The position numbers and the translations under genes were made by a program. Below, in pieces: positions 34,777 to 47,859 of a stretch of 64,000 bases of DNA. Position 1 is the first letter of the stretch. Every line of letters starts with the position of its first letter. The DNA is from Paramecium tetraurelia (lineage: Eukaryota > Ciliophora > Oligohymenophorea > Peniculida > Parameciidae), in the NCBI RefSeq assembly GCF_000165425.1, contig NW_001799630.1, positions 3,734 to 67,733 on the forward strand, given 5' to 3'. Below the pieces are notes generated by a model. It had not been told where the DNA came from, did no database searches, and saw only the letters and a program-made list of their open reading frames with translations.

Positions 34777-35430
34777 AATTATTTTAATTATTATTCAATA
34801 TACCAGTTTATCTATATCATTGCTTAATTAATTAACTTTCAATATAACTAAATTACTTACTCACAGGAGTTAAACACTTCTTCAAGTTATTTTATTATAG
34901 GTCAAACTTAAATTGAAGTGATATTTGTAAAAAGAAAGAATTTAAATTCTATCATTTGAAACTGAGATACTAATTCATAAATGCTCTTGATTAATTTTTA
35001 TTTTATTACTACTTATTTAAGTATTTCTCAAAGTTTCAAATGTAAAATTACATCTTTTATTGATATAATGATGATATTATTATACACAATTTATGGTCTA
35101 GTTAGAAGGATGAACCTCTTATAAGGTATATTTTAATTTATAAACGGGATTTAATTTTTAATCATCTAATTATCCAAAATTTATGTAATTTATAATTTTT
35201 TATTGAGTAATATTTAACCTACTAAGAATAAAAGTAATTCATACATAAATATTGATATCACTCACATTTAACATAAGGAGTGCATGTAATCAAGTACTTT
35301 GTAGTATATATATTGAAAATTACATAAGATACATATCACTTGACATAAATTTTAATGATTTCAATAATGATGAACCAAAATATTAAAACAATCTGTTAAT
35401 TGTAATATTAATTTTATTAAATTTTAAATC
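34777..35430. other. AT-rich divergent spacer
   Basis: 654 bp between divergent genes. Low GC and no sign of a gene. It must hold both promoters, but no motif stands out. Confidence 0.5.
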
Positions 35431-36388
35431 ATGTCTTAAGTTTAGCAATTTTGTCAAGAGCTTTCGAATGTAGATTTGAAAGATCCTAAAGCTAAGGAAT
35501 TATTAATGGACAAAATAAAACAGTATGATGAAAAGTAATGATATTAAAAATAATTGAAATTAGTTTCGCTTAAACAAATTTTTATCCAACTCCCTCGCAA
35601 TTATCACAAAATTACAAGCGAGATACTTCAAAGATCTAACTTCCTTCAAATGGGTCTGAATTGGAAAAGCAAATAAAAACATAATTTATTGCAGATGGAT
35701 CCATCTTTGGGGAATATCAATCTATTTTAAGACAGGCTCGTGTTCCTGCTTATGTGACCCCTCCTCCTCCTCCTCCAAAACCAGAAGAATAAGCAGCATA
35801 GATCTTTTTAAGATTGCCATATAATTATCTAGATTAAAATGCTAATACAAAACACGAATCCAATATCATTTAGAAACCTTAAAACCAGCCACTCAGTTAA
35901 ATGTCTTACTTATTATCAACCATTCAAAATTAAAATTAACAAAATCAATTGCAGTAACAATAAATTTAGAATCCAGCAGCAATATAGGCAAGTGTTCTAA
36001 ATAATCAATAATAAATGGACTTGTAAATGTAAATGAATCAAACCCCTCATGGTTTGGATAACGATTTTATCACCAACATCAAAAAAACAGTGAATGTATT
36101 GGGAGGAATAGAGGATACCGTTTAAAGTATATATATAAATGACCCTATAAAGTCATGAAATAGTCATTATAGGATTACGAATTGCAGCATTCGATTGAGA
36201 AAAAGATTGAAAAGCAGCCAATCTTCAAAAATTCAACTTTGATGAATACGTAAAAGCCAAATCAACAGTAAATTACATAATAGCAGTACCATCCCTTTGA
36301 AAGATATATGGCAACAGAACCTTTATTGGTAGTGTAAAAGTCACAAAAATTAAGGGAATAAAAACTATAGTAAAATATCCATAAATGA
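35431..36388 (+). CDS. Gln-rich protein with a proline run
   Basis: 300 residues; introns 35535-35563 (29 nt) and 36127-36152 (26 nt, AAAG acceptor). The N-terminal 45 residues form a helix (DLKDPKAKELLMDKIKQYDE). The centre has a polyproline stretch after PAYVTP and long Gln runs. The C-terminus has helices near DLQMQMNQ and NIKKTVNVLGG, followed by a coil beginning SIEKKIEKQ. The pattern suggests a scaffold with a short coiled coil. No domain is recognised. Confidence 0.65.
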
Positions 36389-36580
36389 ATATATATATGA
36401 CAGTTTTGTTTGATTATTGTAAGTTTTCTTTTGAGCATCAACAATGGATTAAATAATTATATATATATTACAAATTTTAATATAAAAATGGGATCAATCA
36501 ACTTAAATCGCTGTTGTTCAAACAAGAATAGTTTGATTAAAATTTATTATTAAATATCTTTAAAATTACACAAAAATAAG

Positions 36581-37810
36581 TCAATACAAAAAACTATAGA
36601 CTCCCAAATACTCTCTATAAGGCTTAAGCAACATACTATACTCTTAATTCTCCACTAATATTTTATTGATAGAATAGAAATGATCAAAATCAACGCAATA
36701 AATTTTCCTGTTTTACATAGTCTTCAAAAGGAACTTAAATATATAATGTTTTAAATCATCTGACGATTTTTCATCTTTTGTTGTTAACAATCTTGCCTTC
36801 ATTAAAAATTATAAGTCATTGATTTTTAAGTAATCCACTTATGGATCAAATTTTGATAGATCTGTTTCTTTATCAAGTAATTTTTAAAGCAAGGACAATT
36901 AAAACTTATTTGATAATGTGTTGTTTTAGGAGAATAGTTATTATAATATATTGATGATCTCATTCAATTCAGTCTTGCTGTAAGATGGATTATTGAACAA
37001 AGTATTTTGAATGATAGTCAACATGTTTTTCATTTATTACGATGTTAATTAATAGCTTTATCCTTTCAAACCTTCTTTAATAATTGATAAATCCTATAAA
37101 GGATGAATAAGAAAGAAATTAGTATTCTCCAATATTTTGGCTTGTGTTAAGGTTTCCTTAACTTTTGATGAAATGTTGTTTTAGAGGTCTAAGAATAATG
37201 GATCATTCTTCAATAGAGTGGATTATTTTTCAATGATTTAGAGACAATGGTAAAGGATATCCACTTCCTTCTGATACTTCTATTAGTTTTTATGGATTAT
37301 TTTGAGCATTTCATACAGAGTCCTTTCTGAGATGTATAAATTGAATTTCTCATAAAATGTGAGAACAGCATGTATTTGTTTGATGTTCAAATATAACACA
37401 TTTTTGTACCAAACTGATTCCATGTTTCGTAAGGGCTACATGTAATCCTTTTCTTCCATTATTATATATGATAACCAAATCATGTGACTGTTTATCTAAT
37501 TCTCACTAAATTGAGTAGCTATGACACGTTCATATGATTGCTTATCAATAAATTGATTGACGTGCGATCTCTATACATAAGTCATAAGATTTCTGTAATC
37601 TGTAATCATTTCATATTTACAAAAGTTTAATCGATCTCTAAGACTATTAAATAATTCAAGTGAGTTTTTTCTTAATCCCATTTTAATCAAGGTCGCTGGG
37701 TCAATGCTTGCAAAATCCTAGATTTGAGTGCCATTTTGAATGGCTGTAGAAAATAACACTTTTCTTAAATGTTTTGTATTTTAGAACATATTAAAATCTT
37801 TAATTTTCAT
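36581..37810 (-). CDS. Helical protein of unknown function
   Basis: Single exon of 409 residues, almost wholly alpha-helical by composition. No membrane span is visible. The first residues are basic and hydroxylated (KIKDFNMFQNTKHLRKVLFSTA), which could act as a mitochondrial presequence. The ATG at 37810 lies only 10 bp from the start of the divergent uS19 gene, so translation may in fact begin at a later Met (codon 8). No family is recognised. Confidence 0.65.
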
Positions 37811-37820
37811 TTTTCAAATT

Positions 37821-38314
37821 ATGGCTGAATAAACCCAAGACAAACAATTCAAGGGAGTTAAGAAGTTTACTTATAGAGGCCTCTAACTTGAAGAGCTCGT
37901 AAAACTCCCTATGGATAAATTGGTGGAATAATTCAGAGCCAGATAGAGAAGAAGAATCTCAAATCAAGGAGAAAAGGTGCATGCATTCTAAAACTTGATG
38001 AAGAAGGTATACAATATTAGTAATATATTTAGATCAGAAAGTCCAAGAAAGAAACATTACCAGGAGAGAAGCCAAAACCCGTGAAGACTCATTAAAGAAA
38101 CACAATTGTTGTACCTGAGATGGTTGGTTCAATTGTTGGAGTCTACAATGGAAGATAATTCAGTAACGTTGAAATCAAGTTTGATATGATTGGCAGGTAT
38201 TGATTTGTAAAAGCATGTATTAGATATTTGGGTGAATTCTCATTAACATATAAGCCAACCAGACATGGTAAGCCAGGAGTTGGTGCAACAAAAGGATCAC
38301 AACACACAGATTGA
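37821..38314 (+). CDS. RPS15: 40S ribosomal protein uS19 (RPS15)
   Basis: 146 residues; introns 38007-38032 (26 nt) and 38197-38223 (27 nt). Near-complete match to eukaryotic RPS15: [34 protein letters not shown], then [20 protein letters not shown] and [19 protein letters not shown], ending in the C-terminal tail [15 protein letters not shown]. The protein sits in the head of the small subunit near the A site. Both introns are needed to keep the conserved tail in frame. Confidence 0.96.
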
Positions 38315-38760
38315 TGTTATGCATTTAAAAGTACATTAAGTTATTTCTACAATTATTATTAAGCTTCAAATTGCTATCAAAAACTTTTATTATGTAAAAG
38401 CAGCAGTCATTATTCACTTTATCATATATATTATTGTTGTTGTTTTTCAAAAAGATAAATATATCATCTATATTTTCATAGACTTATCTTGAATGTTTAT
38501 TTACATGTATTTAGCTTATTATTTTCATGATGATATCATTTTTCTTATGTATATACTAATTTCTATCCAAAATGATTATGGTAAAACCTTTTGATGAACT
38601 TAAGTGAATATTGGGTACATAATAAAGGATTAAACTAATTTATTACTTCGTTTATAAGTGAAAGAAGATAAGTAGCGTATTGTAAAAATGATTTTATTAT
38701 ATTTGTTATTTTATATTGATATATATATTTATTTCATGAGAACCAAATAATTTAAATAAC
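38315..38760. other. AT-rich intergenic DNA
   Basis: Downstream of uS19. No recognisable gene, repeat or RNA. Confidence 0.5.
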
Positions 38761-39516
38761 ATGAATAATTTTTGTTTTTATCATGATGGCTTATTAGAAG
38801 ATCGAGAAAAGTACTTCAAATAAGATATCATAAACTTTATTGGAAATGTCTTAGCTTATATGAGAGAAAAAAATATTGAGATTCTATCTTATTAGCATTT
38901 TAATAAATGTTGGATGGAAAATGACATTCAGTTTATCCACTAATGTCAATTGGAATGGGAATCTCAAGACGATTATTACAATCTGTTATACGGGATTATA
39001 CTAAATAAATTGATCGAATCCCCCTTATACTTTGAATAGCTGTCATTATTCTACTTAATTTATACTATCTATGTTACTTTAGATTAAAAGATACTTATCT
39101 CCTTAGATCAAGAGACAATGAATCAGTTGTACTTCTTTTTTTAGGAATGCAAAGAAAAAGGCAATCATGATGTATTTCTCCTTTTTTTGGAGTTAAACAA
39201 ATAAAATGCATTTCTATTGAGTTCTCGTGTTGGATGTAAACGATTGTCCATTCATCCTTGTGGATTACCATATATTATTACAAAAAGAAAGTAATATCAT
39301 TGATAATGTAGTAAAGCACAATTAAAGTAGATTACAGAAGAAAGAGAGGATGAGTAAGAAAAAGTAGAAAGAACAGATTTGACTAAATAACTATTAAATG
39401 CAAGTGAGAAATACCATAAAGCGAAACAAAAATAAAATATTAAGTTGAAAAGTACTGATCCGCATTTTGCTTAGAGATGCATACACACTTTTAGTAATAT
39501 TAATTAGAAATAATGA
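38761..39516 (+). CDS. SNAPC1 (SNAP43)-like protein
   Basis: 244 residues; one 21-nt intron at 39291-39311. The first ~170 residues follow the SNAP43 plan: an N-terminal FIGNVLAYMREKNIEILSY helix, a tryptophan-containing helix, then EQLSLFYLIYTIYVTLDQKILISLD, which matches the LYLLYxLYxTQ...IRVSL core, and the later VFLLFLELNKQNAF helix. The C-terminal part is Lys/Glu/Gln-rich. SNAPc activates snRNA and some Pol III promoters. The call rests on motif spacing only and needs a profile search. Confidence 0.5.
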
Positions 39517-39850
39517 ACATGAACAATTATTGTATATAGCATGATTAATTTATACGTTTGTTCACTGCCAATAAGCTATTCGCTGTTATTATATTATGTT
39601 TTAAATTGATGGGTATTCCTTTAGATTAAGTATTATTTTTATTAACTTCTCTTCATAATTTTGAATATAATTTATTTAATCGCTATTAATAGTATATTTT
39701 TTTAGAAAGAATAATTCAATAATAATAATTTCAGTGTGATAAAGTTAGAGTTTTAATTGATTTTTTGAAGTGGGTATCTTAATATATTATAATATTATTG
39801 TATTGATTTTCCTGAAATCCAAAAAAAATTAATAAATACTTTTTTCATAA
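39517..39850. other. AT-rich intergenic DNA
   Basis: No gene or repeat is recognisable. Confidence 0.5.
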
Positions 39851-40922
39851 ATGAAAAATTAGGATCATTTGGATAGAATCCACACTGCAAGTACTATGGC
39901 CTAGACTGGACAGCAATCTCAATTTTGGTATTAATTCGAATGTGATTTTAGCTAAGTCACTTTCGGTAATATGAAAAAAGAGAAAAAATATAGGGTCAAT
40001 AATAGGTATTAAAAACAGGATATGGACGATAATCCTATTGATGAAGAAGAGTAGATTAGAGAGTACCAGAACTAAAAGGAAATATAATAATTTTAATAAA
40101 TAGACTTGTAGCCAAAGCAAATAAAATAAAAAGAAGATGAGTACGAGAAATTAATTAAATTTAATGAATATAATTACAATGATGGCAATCAATTTGAAGA
40201 ACCTGATCAAGAGTCTCCCATTTAAAAACCCAAGAAAGTCAAAGGCGATCATCTTTACATTGCTTGGTATGATAAATTTGAATTTTAGTTAGAGAAAGCC
40301 TTTAGGGGAATTCTTAAAGAAGTATAATTTATAAGATATTGCTCATCCTTACATTAAAAAGGCAACAAAAACTAAATGCTGCTTTTTTGCTGTGAATACT
40401 GAATAATCTCATTATTAGACTTAAAAATAAAATATTATTAAAGTAGGCCAAGAGTTATATAATGATAAAAATGAAGATCATTGCAACTTACTATACTCAA
40501 TTTTCTATTTAATATCCCAATTAGAAACATTATCAAAACGAAAATCATAAGAGATCTCAAATAATAAAATTAACTTATTCTAATTATTTTATACTTTGTC
40601 TTGTGTTACAGAATTCAGAGATGACTTAATTTAGATTGGTAAATTCGTAGAAAAGAAAGAGATGATTGTCTCTGTTATGTTTTTTTGTTCCAAATACATT
40701 TTTGAAGTCTTGCAATTTGGAAGTTTAGATCCTATTTTTAAATACACTCAAAGTAGTGGGGAAACTTTCCATAATCTAATGACTTGTATTCATATGGGTG
40801 TTTTTCGATATATTTCTACTTCTAATTACACTTAGGAATAAGAAATCTATTCAAATTTACAAAACCAAAGTATAAAACACCTTTTAGACATTTGGAAAGA
40901 TAACAAATTTAAAAACAATTGA
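39851..40922 (+). CDS. Unknown protein with a helical C-terminal half
   Basis: 349 residues; one 22-nt intron at 40267-40288. The N-terminal ~130 residues are Gln/Glu/Lys-rich and acidic. The C-terminal half begins GDHLYIACQRKPLGEFLKKY and continues with regular hydrophobic helices, including LLYSIFYLISQLETLSKR and HNLMTCIHMGVFRYI. The intron restores a length divisible by three. No family is recognised, but the boundary between a disordered N-terminus and a folded half is clear. Confidence 0.6.
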
Positions 40923-41158
40923 AAAAACATTTGATTAAATCAATTTTGATTTTTATATATTAATTAAGAAGGTTGTTATAAAAATCGAGCTCCCTTATTT
41001 GGGATTATATATAGTTCTCATTTTAAGTTCATTTAAATAACTAAATATATTTTTTTATATAAAATTTGCTATAATATAGAAAGATTATATTATAATAAAA
41101 AGGTTTATATCCAATTTTTATTTCTTTTTAAAGATACATTCATTATTAAAATTAATTC
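40923..41158. other. AT-rich spacer
   Basis: Same-strand gap with long A/T runs and no visible signal. Confidence 0.45.
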
Positions 41159-41488
41159 ATGGATAATTTAAAAAAGGCACAAAAGCTCATGTAATTTTTG
41201 TAGATATCCTTAGAAAATTCGGATAAATAACAAAAGACGACATTGTGATTGGTAAAGATGAAGTTGATAGAAAATTTTTGACTCCATGTGGTCCTGTGTA
41301 TACAGAGTTTCATGATTGCTTGAAATTAAACTATGGAGATGTTATCATCTGTATGACAGCATTTCATTACATTAGGTGATAAATTTAGAGAGAAGATGAT
41401 CGAATGTGAAGTAAGTCAAGGATTTTTCAAATATGATGTTGCTGACATAAGAAAAAGAAGATAAAAACTCCATGGAAGCGAGGCTTGA
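41159..41488 (+). CDS. Small conserved-looking protein of unknown function
   Basis: 93 residues in three exons; introns 41191-41213 (23 nt) and 41351-41375 (25 nt), both GTA...TAG. The protein reads IKFGQITKDDIVIGKDEVDR, LTPCGPVYTEFHDCLKLNYG, DVIICDKFREKMIECEVSQG, FFKYDV. Regular beta/alpha spacing and two Cys suggest a compact fold. Both introns are needed to avoid early TGA, which supports expression. I do not recognise the family. Confidence 0.6.
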
Positions 41489-41867
41489 TTTATTAATTAT
41501 TATAGAAGCATCACAGCTCATCATTATTATTATTTGTATATATATATACAGTTTTCACTGTTTTTATTTTTCATAATTAAATTTAATCTCGGTTGAGCAA
41601 TATTAATAAGGGAATTCCTAATAAAGAAGTTGACTATGTAGAGCAACAGTCTCACTAGTGATAAATAATTAATTCTAAAAATAAAAATATATATTATTTC
41701 TTATTCACAAATGTATGTTTAATCAATCAGATAGACACCAACTGTTCACTAATAATATGCAAATTTTAATAATCAATTTTATTTATACATCTGATATTGA
41801 AACATACAAAATTTAAAAAACTCAAGTATGCAAGAACTTTTGGTTATTTTTTGATTATTAATACTAA
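41489..41867. other. AT-rich intergenic DNA
   Basis: Contains a TATATATATATA run near 41,540. No gene is seen. Confidence 0.45.
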
Positions 41868-42722
41868 ATGTTATTTAATTTGATTGATGGAGTAACTTCC
41901 TTTTGTTTATTCTATGAAGACAGTTAGAATTCTTATCAAAATCCTATTTTTTAACAAAATTTTAATCATAAGGTTTACAATTAATTAGATTATATGCTAT
42001 GGAGACTTTTTCAGGTGCATTTCATTTTTAGTAATGAATTTTATTTCATACAGCGACAAACTAAACTAAAGAAGATTAACTGTATGATCAACAATTAGTA
42101 TTTTAGTGAAGTTTATAAAGAATAAATATTTGAGATAATTAAACTATGTATCAATTAAGTGGAATTATTGGTCTTTGTATTAAATATTATGGAGTTATAA
42201 AACATCTATTATTATTTTAAGAAGTAAATCAGTTATACAAATAAGAAAATTAGATATCAATAAATAAAAGTAGATATCATTGATGTGAAAAGCTTCTTTG
42301 AATACTAAAAGAAGATGCCATACTATTACTTTATAATTATTATTATATCTATTATAGAAGTTGTAGCTATAATAAAAATACAGTTTCATAAGAATTTAAT
42401 TAGTAGGGTTTATAATTAAGAAATAAGTCTAAATTTTGAAGATAATATTCAAAAAGTGAAAGAAGGGATAATTGAGATCACCAGTTTAATATTCAATCTA
42501 TATTTTATGAGTAAAGAGACTTGTTAATAACGATAAATTTCGGCAACTCTTAAAATTTTCATTAACCCCACTTAATAGGAATGTATTATATATCTACATA
42601 GTAATGTTTATTGTTATAAATTTAATAAATTATTTTAATATCAAAAATAATGTCTCATTAAGGAATACGAACATAATAAAATAGCTTAGAAAATTGCCAA
42701 GCTTAATCAGATTTCGAGATGA
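41868..42722 (+). CDS. Long TGA-free frame, doubtful gene
   Basis: A single 284-codon frame from ATG 41868 to TGA 42720. It contains one strong hydrophobic span (YYYFIIIIIISIIEVVAII) near residue 165 and otherwise Ile/Asn/Gln/Lys-rich sequence. Its 3' end overlaps the start of the next plus-strand gene by about 70 bp in another frame, which argues against it as drawn. Either it is a real gene whose last exon ends earlier, or a chance frame. No family is recognised. Confidence 0.3.
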
Positions 42723-42922
42723 TTATTAATGAAAAAGAAAGATTAATACAATATTTAGAAAAATAATAGGAAATATTGAAGAACAAGCTCTAGTTTTATT
42801 AATTCGAATATCATCAAGCAATATTAGAACATCATTCAAAATAGATCTAATTATTTGATATATAAAATAAAAAATAACCATCAATTATGTTAGTCTAAAA
42901 GTAAATAGATGAAGAATATTGA
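42650..42922 (+). CDS. Small coiled-coil protein
   Basis: Single exon of 90 residues. Residues ~20-70 form a heptad-type coil (MIINEKERLIQYLEKQQEIL, then LQFYQFEYHQAILEHHSKQI). The ends are polar. No domain is recognised. ATG context is AT-rich and the length divides by three. Confidence 0.5.
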
Positions 42923-43231
42923 TTTTTCTCATTGTATAATTTTAGAAATAAATATAATTCTTATTCTTTTAAGATCTTTCCATTAAATTTGTATATAGGA
43001 ATAATTTCATGTGTTAATTTATATGCATTGGATAATATATCTGATCAAGGAACTTAAAATATTATGAGTTAATAATGTAATTTATAATATTGATAATCAA
43101 TTCTGGTGTTTCAAACATATTAATGGTATCTTTGGTACACATCTCGTTTAATTTATTATAATATTTATTATTCTTCTGGCTGGACCGTAAAGGAGAATCT
43201 CCAACAATATTAATAGATTGCATCAAAGTCT
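42923..43231. other. AT-rich convergent spacer
   Basis: No gene or repeat is recognised between two convergent genes. Confidence 0.45.
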
Positions 43232-43634
43232 TCAATGATTGACCATGCGAATTTAAGATGCAATAATATTATGCCTTTTTGGAAAAATATGCAATATAAA
43301 ATTGGATAAATATAATAGGAGCATCTATAAGAATAAACAAAAACTGGCTTCATTAATAGTGAATATAATTACTGGATTAAGAAAATGCTAAAACTTTTAG
43401 GGATTGATTGAATCCTACAAATGGGATAGCTACCAATATTAATATGATTTCTAAAAGGATGGTCAATATTAATAAATTAATGACTAGGTATCCGTAATAA
43501 ATTAGAAGGATTGCTAACTTGGTATCTAAAATTAAGTGAGGATTGAAATAAAAGGTAAGAGTAGTAATTGTAATCGATGTAAACATTTCAATCAGAGCTG
43601 AGATTGTCATGCATTTAGTACATGAATCATCCAT
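43232..43634 (-). CDS. Small multi-pass membrane protein
   Basis: 125 residues; one 25-nt intron near 43345-43370 with an AAG acceptor. Three or four hydrophobic spans: SITITTLTFYF, KLAILLIYYGYLVINLLIL, TILLEIILILVAIPFV and CLFLQMLLLYLSNFILHIF. The N-terminus has a CTKC pair. No signal peptide or known family is recognised. If the intron is not used the protein ends a few residues after GFNQSLKVLAFSQ. Confidence 0.5.
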
Positions 43635-43872
43635 TGGATTAATACAAATTAATTATATATATGTAAAGAATAAATATTATTTCTAATAAATTCCAAATCA
43701 AGTTTATTAATTACCAATAAGGAAATAAACTTTATTGGAACTTCTTTAGAACAATTTGATGAAAAATAAATACCTTATAGTCACATAATATAAGTTATCA
43801 TACGAAGTTAATAGAAAGAAATAATTAAAGCATCATTTAGCAAAGAAATGTTTCATAGTTCATCTTTGGATT

Positions 43873-44561
43873 ATGGTGGATAAACTTAATATATAGTAAG
43901 AAGGTATTAAATAAATCAATAATCAACAATAACAAGATTAATAAATAACATTTTAAAATAATTTAAATAATGATCATTTAAGTGAATTAGAGTAATTTGT
44001 GAATAGCTTAAGAAGGAAATAAAATAATTGATAATAAGTAAATCTAATTTGCTAGATGTAATAAGTTTTCTCCTATGCCTTTATTTTTTTATTTGGGAAG
44101 TATGATAAATGATTAATCTACAGAACAATGTAAATAAGTTGGAAAATCAAACATAAATCTAAGAAAATTCATTTTTGATTATATCAGAGAGTAGAAAATG
44201 AATAGATAAAATTAGATTTATTAAATTACATGATATGAAGTAGATCTAATAATACTATATGCTAATAAGGAGTAATTCATTTTAACTATTACCTCCAATA
44301 ACCTTTACCCTAACAGCGAAATTGGATTTGAACGATAATAGATAATTTGTTCTATTCATTCCATTTAATTCGATTCTCTCTTCTAATTAGAATTTTAAAA
44401 GGATCTGGCTCTACCAAAAAAAGAAGAAAATGAAAACATTAGTTAATTAGCATTATTTAATAATTTCAATTATATTATGTTATTTGATCGTTGAGATGTA
44501 CTACTTTTCATAGTTAATAATGTGGAGACTTGTTCAATAAAAGGTGAATTCGAAGTAATGA
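43873..44561 (+). CDS. Unknown protein with a C-terminal membrane span
   Basis: 212 residues; introns 43982-44006 and 44191-44215, both 25 nt and GT...TAG. After a Gln-rich N-terminus, the protein has a regular alpha/beta middle section (NLRKFIFDYIREFIKLHDMK, then PITFTLTAKLDLNDNRQFVL) and a hydrophobic C-terminal span (YLIISIILCYLIVEMYYF). Both introns are required for an open frame of divisible length. No family is recognised. Confidence 0.55.
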
Positions 44562-44603
44562 TCACGATTAAAATATATATAAGTTTTATAAATAAAATTA
44601 TTA

Positions 44604-47600
44604 AATGAAGTTTCAGAAATTGGAAGACGATTAAACATTAAAAGACTAATAGAATCTCAAATAAAAGAAGGAATTATTAAAATAAGAATTTGAACATTTG
44701 GAGGAAATTAAAAAATATGACAATTTATCAATTGTTTCTAGCAATGATTTTAAGTTTAAAGCAGAATTAGATAAACTGTTAGAAATGAATAGAAGCAAGA
44801 ATAAAGAATTAAGTTTATTGTTGAAACCTTAAACATTTTAACCATCTAAATCATAGATGGGAGGTTCATAATTGTAAACCATATCTGGGACTTATGGTTA
44901 GATTAGATCGATTAATAATCATCATTCAGACCCCTTATTTGCTACATTTACATAGAGCATTTATACGAAAGATACTGATAGCAATGAATAATATATCGAG
45001 TAATTAAAAGTCCAAGAAGAACGATATAACGATTTGATTTTAGAAGAATCTGAAAAAAGAGATTCTCTGGAGCAACAATTAATTCAAATTGAAAAATCCA
45101 AATTAATCTTACAATAAAAAGTAGAATAATATCAAATGTTAACAAGAATGTCAAATAAGAGATTTGCTAACACTTAATCTCTATAGTTTTTAGCAGAATA
45201 AAAAAAGGAAACTAGCAAAGTGAATTTGAGATCCATTAAGGATGAATTCGAGTAAATGAAGAAAATGCAAGACACCTATAAAAAATAGTAAGAAGAAAAG
45301 CAGTCGAATTTATAGAAGGTCATTTATGTTGGAGAAGAGAATATTGGACATAATGCTATTAAAATTGAACATGCATTATCGATGAACACCTAATGTGTTA
45401 GATAAATAGAAAAATTAGAAATAGAAAAACAAAAGAAAATTGAAAAAAAATTAGAAAGTCGTTATATATTGACATATATTGAATGTTTTGAGAATTTTGA
45501 AAGGATTTTTATGCAACCAACTGGGGTTCAGAATGCCTATAGATTAGTTGATGAGTTCTAAGTAAATGAAGAGCAATTACGTAAATATTCATAATAACAA
45601 ATCTAATTTGATCAATCAGCCAATGTTCAAAATGAAGAAGATTTTGATCGTAATGAATTACTATCATAAATAACTAAGTTTTATGAATAAGGAGAAAATA
45701 GAACTAAATATATTTTAAATTTCATGTTAGAATAATATTGGCATCTATAATCAACCTTAAATAAAAGTAGTTTAGAATATGAAAATCTATTAAAATAGAA
45801 AAAAGTGTTGTTGGATGTCATTGAAAATTTAGAATGGGAGATAAATGAATTAAAATTGAAGAATCCAAACTTAGAAGTTCATGAATATTCTTCAGTTGCA
45901 GAAGATGCAGGACTATTAGAAGTTAAAGAGTAAATGACAACATTGAATATTAAAAAAATGGAAATGGAGGATCACTCAGACAATGTATTATACTAAAAAG
46001 CTGCAAAGGCACAAGGATTGCTAATGAAATTTTAATTAGGATTAGCTGAGTTTATGCATAGAGTCTTTTAAATCATCTCTCTAATCGACAATAAAAATAA
46101 AGAAATTAAAAAGTTCAAATATACAGGATTATCAAGTGAGATATTGAATTATGAAAAATACCTAGCAAAAGTATATCACTCGAATGAAAAGAAATTTTAG
46201 ATTGCTAATAATTCTGAATAAATGGATGTTTAGCCTTTGCATCTAAACTTATTTTAAATTTCCAACATCATTTCATAGGTGTTAAGCATCAATTAACATA
46301 TTGTTGAAGAAATTAGTTCCTATTTCTTTATATAATGTAAGACTGATTAAATTTTATGGTTCCATCTCACTTAAGATAATTTCACTTAATTTATAAGCCA
46401 ATTTAAGTAATTTGATTCTATTCTAATCTAAAAGGAACTATAATCTCCAAAAGTAATTAATTAATTCAGAGAGCAATTGGTCGACATTTTCACTCATAAT
46501 TTCAAGGAATTATTCTCTTTTTTTACAAATATGTATGGTAAGGTTAAAGATATAGCAGAAGATTTGTTAATTCATTTGAAAGAAAACAATCCGAAATTTG
46601 ACTTTAACAAATTAAATAGAAATCTCGCAAAAGAAGGATAAGATATTAAACAAGCAAAAGAATTAATTATAAAAAGAATGATTGAATATAAGACTGGAGA
46701 CAATTTCACATTAAGAAAAGAGAATTCAATGTAAGCTCTTAAAAACACCAAAACTAAAATTGAGGATGATCAAGTTATTGAATAGGTTTAAACTAAATTA
46801 CAATAAGATTATCAAAACTCTAAGGAGTTATTTCCATTAAAGGAAGAATTCGATGAATCCTAATTGACTTAGATTAAAAGCTTTTTTCGACAAAAAATAA
46901 AAGAAAAGAATGAAGAAAAAAAAGAATGCAAAACCGATTAAAATTCAACAAAAGATTAAATTACAATTATTAAGGATTAGTAAGACTTTTAATAGAAAAA
47001 GAAAGTGCAAGAAAGAAATGAAAACAAATACGAAAAAGGAAGAAATAAAAAGAATTAAGATATTAAACCTTAAAAATAAGTCATAAGAGATGAACTAGAA
47101 TAAGAAAGAGAGTTATTGAAAGCATAAATTGCTTCTAATGTTTAGAAAATGCAAGAAGAAAAAGAAAGGAAAGAAAAACCTGAGTTTAAAGAATAATAAA
47201 ATGAAAGAAAAACTCAAATAAAAGAATCAACGGAAAGGCTCTATGGAGAAAGAGGATACACTGTATAATTGATTAGAAACATGGCGTTGACATCAAATAT
47301 TTTGAGTGACATTGATTAATTAGAGCACTTTCAGACAAAAATTGAATAACCTCAATTAGTAAGTGCGTTTGTTATGTAAAGAAAGAATTTGCATAAGAAT
47401 CTGACAAAAGATTTAACATTGCCATAACTCTCGTACTTAAAACCAACAAGTGCATATATTGCAAGAAGGAATTAATCCTCTGAATAGATCAAGGCTATGG
47501 ATTATAAAAGATATTATGAAATAGAAAATGGAGTCAACATAAGACCATAAACACAATAATTAGCAAGAAAATCTATCACCAAATAAAAAAATAATACTTT

Positions 47601-47748
47601 TAATACTGAAGAATATAAGAAAAAATACTCAGTCAAGAATTTGAAGAATTAAAATAGTGATATCAAATCTAACTAAATGCCTCAACCTATAACAGAATTT
47701 CCGACAAATCATGGTCCTTAGTCATGTTTAATCCCTTAAATGAATTGA
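44604..47748 (+). CDS. Large coiled-coil protein, possibly cytoskeletal or ciliary
   Basis: About 1,047 residues, apparently intronless. Extended coiled-coil regions at the N-terminus (LKQEFEHLEEIKKYDNLS), near residues 130-260 and near 720-860 (Lys/Glu/Gln-rich), separated by a helical middle with more hydrophobic segments (EEISSYFFIQCKTDQILWFH). The C-terminal ~170 residues carry short Arg/Tyr motifs typical of microtubule-associated ciliate proteins (YIARRNQSSEQ, DYKRYYEIENG). Base counting leaves one base over near the 5' end, perhaps in the A run at about 44,640. No exact family can be named; a structural role is inference. Confidence 0.65.
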
Positions 47749-47859
47749 TTCCCAATATTTTATACATATTTTATAAATAATATACCAGTAAAATTGATAT
47801 CTATTTGATAAAAAAAATACTAAGGTAATGCATTCTTAATTAGATTCTATTATTTTTAT
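47749..47859. other. Short AT-rich spacer
   Basis: No feature seen. Confidence 0.4.
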
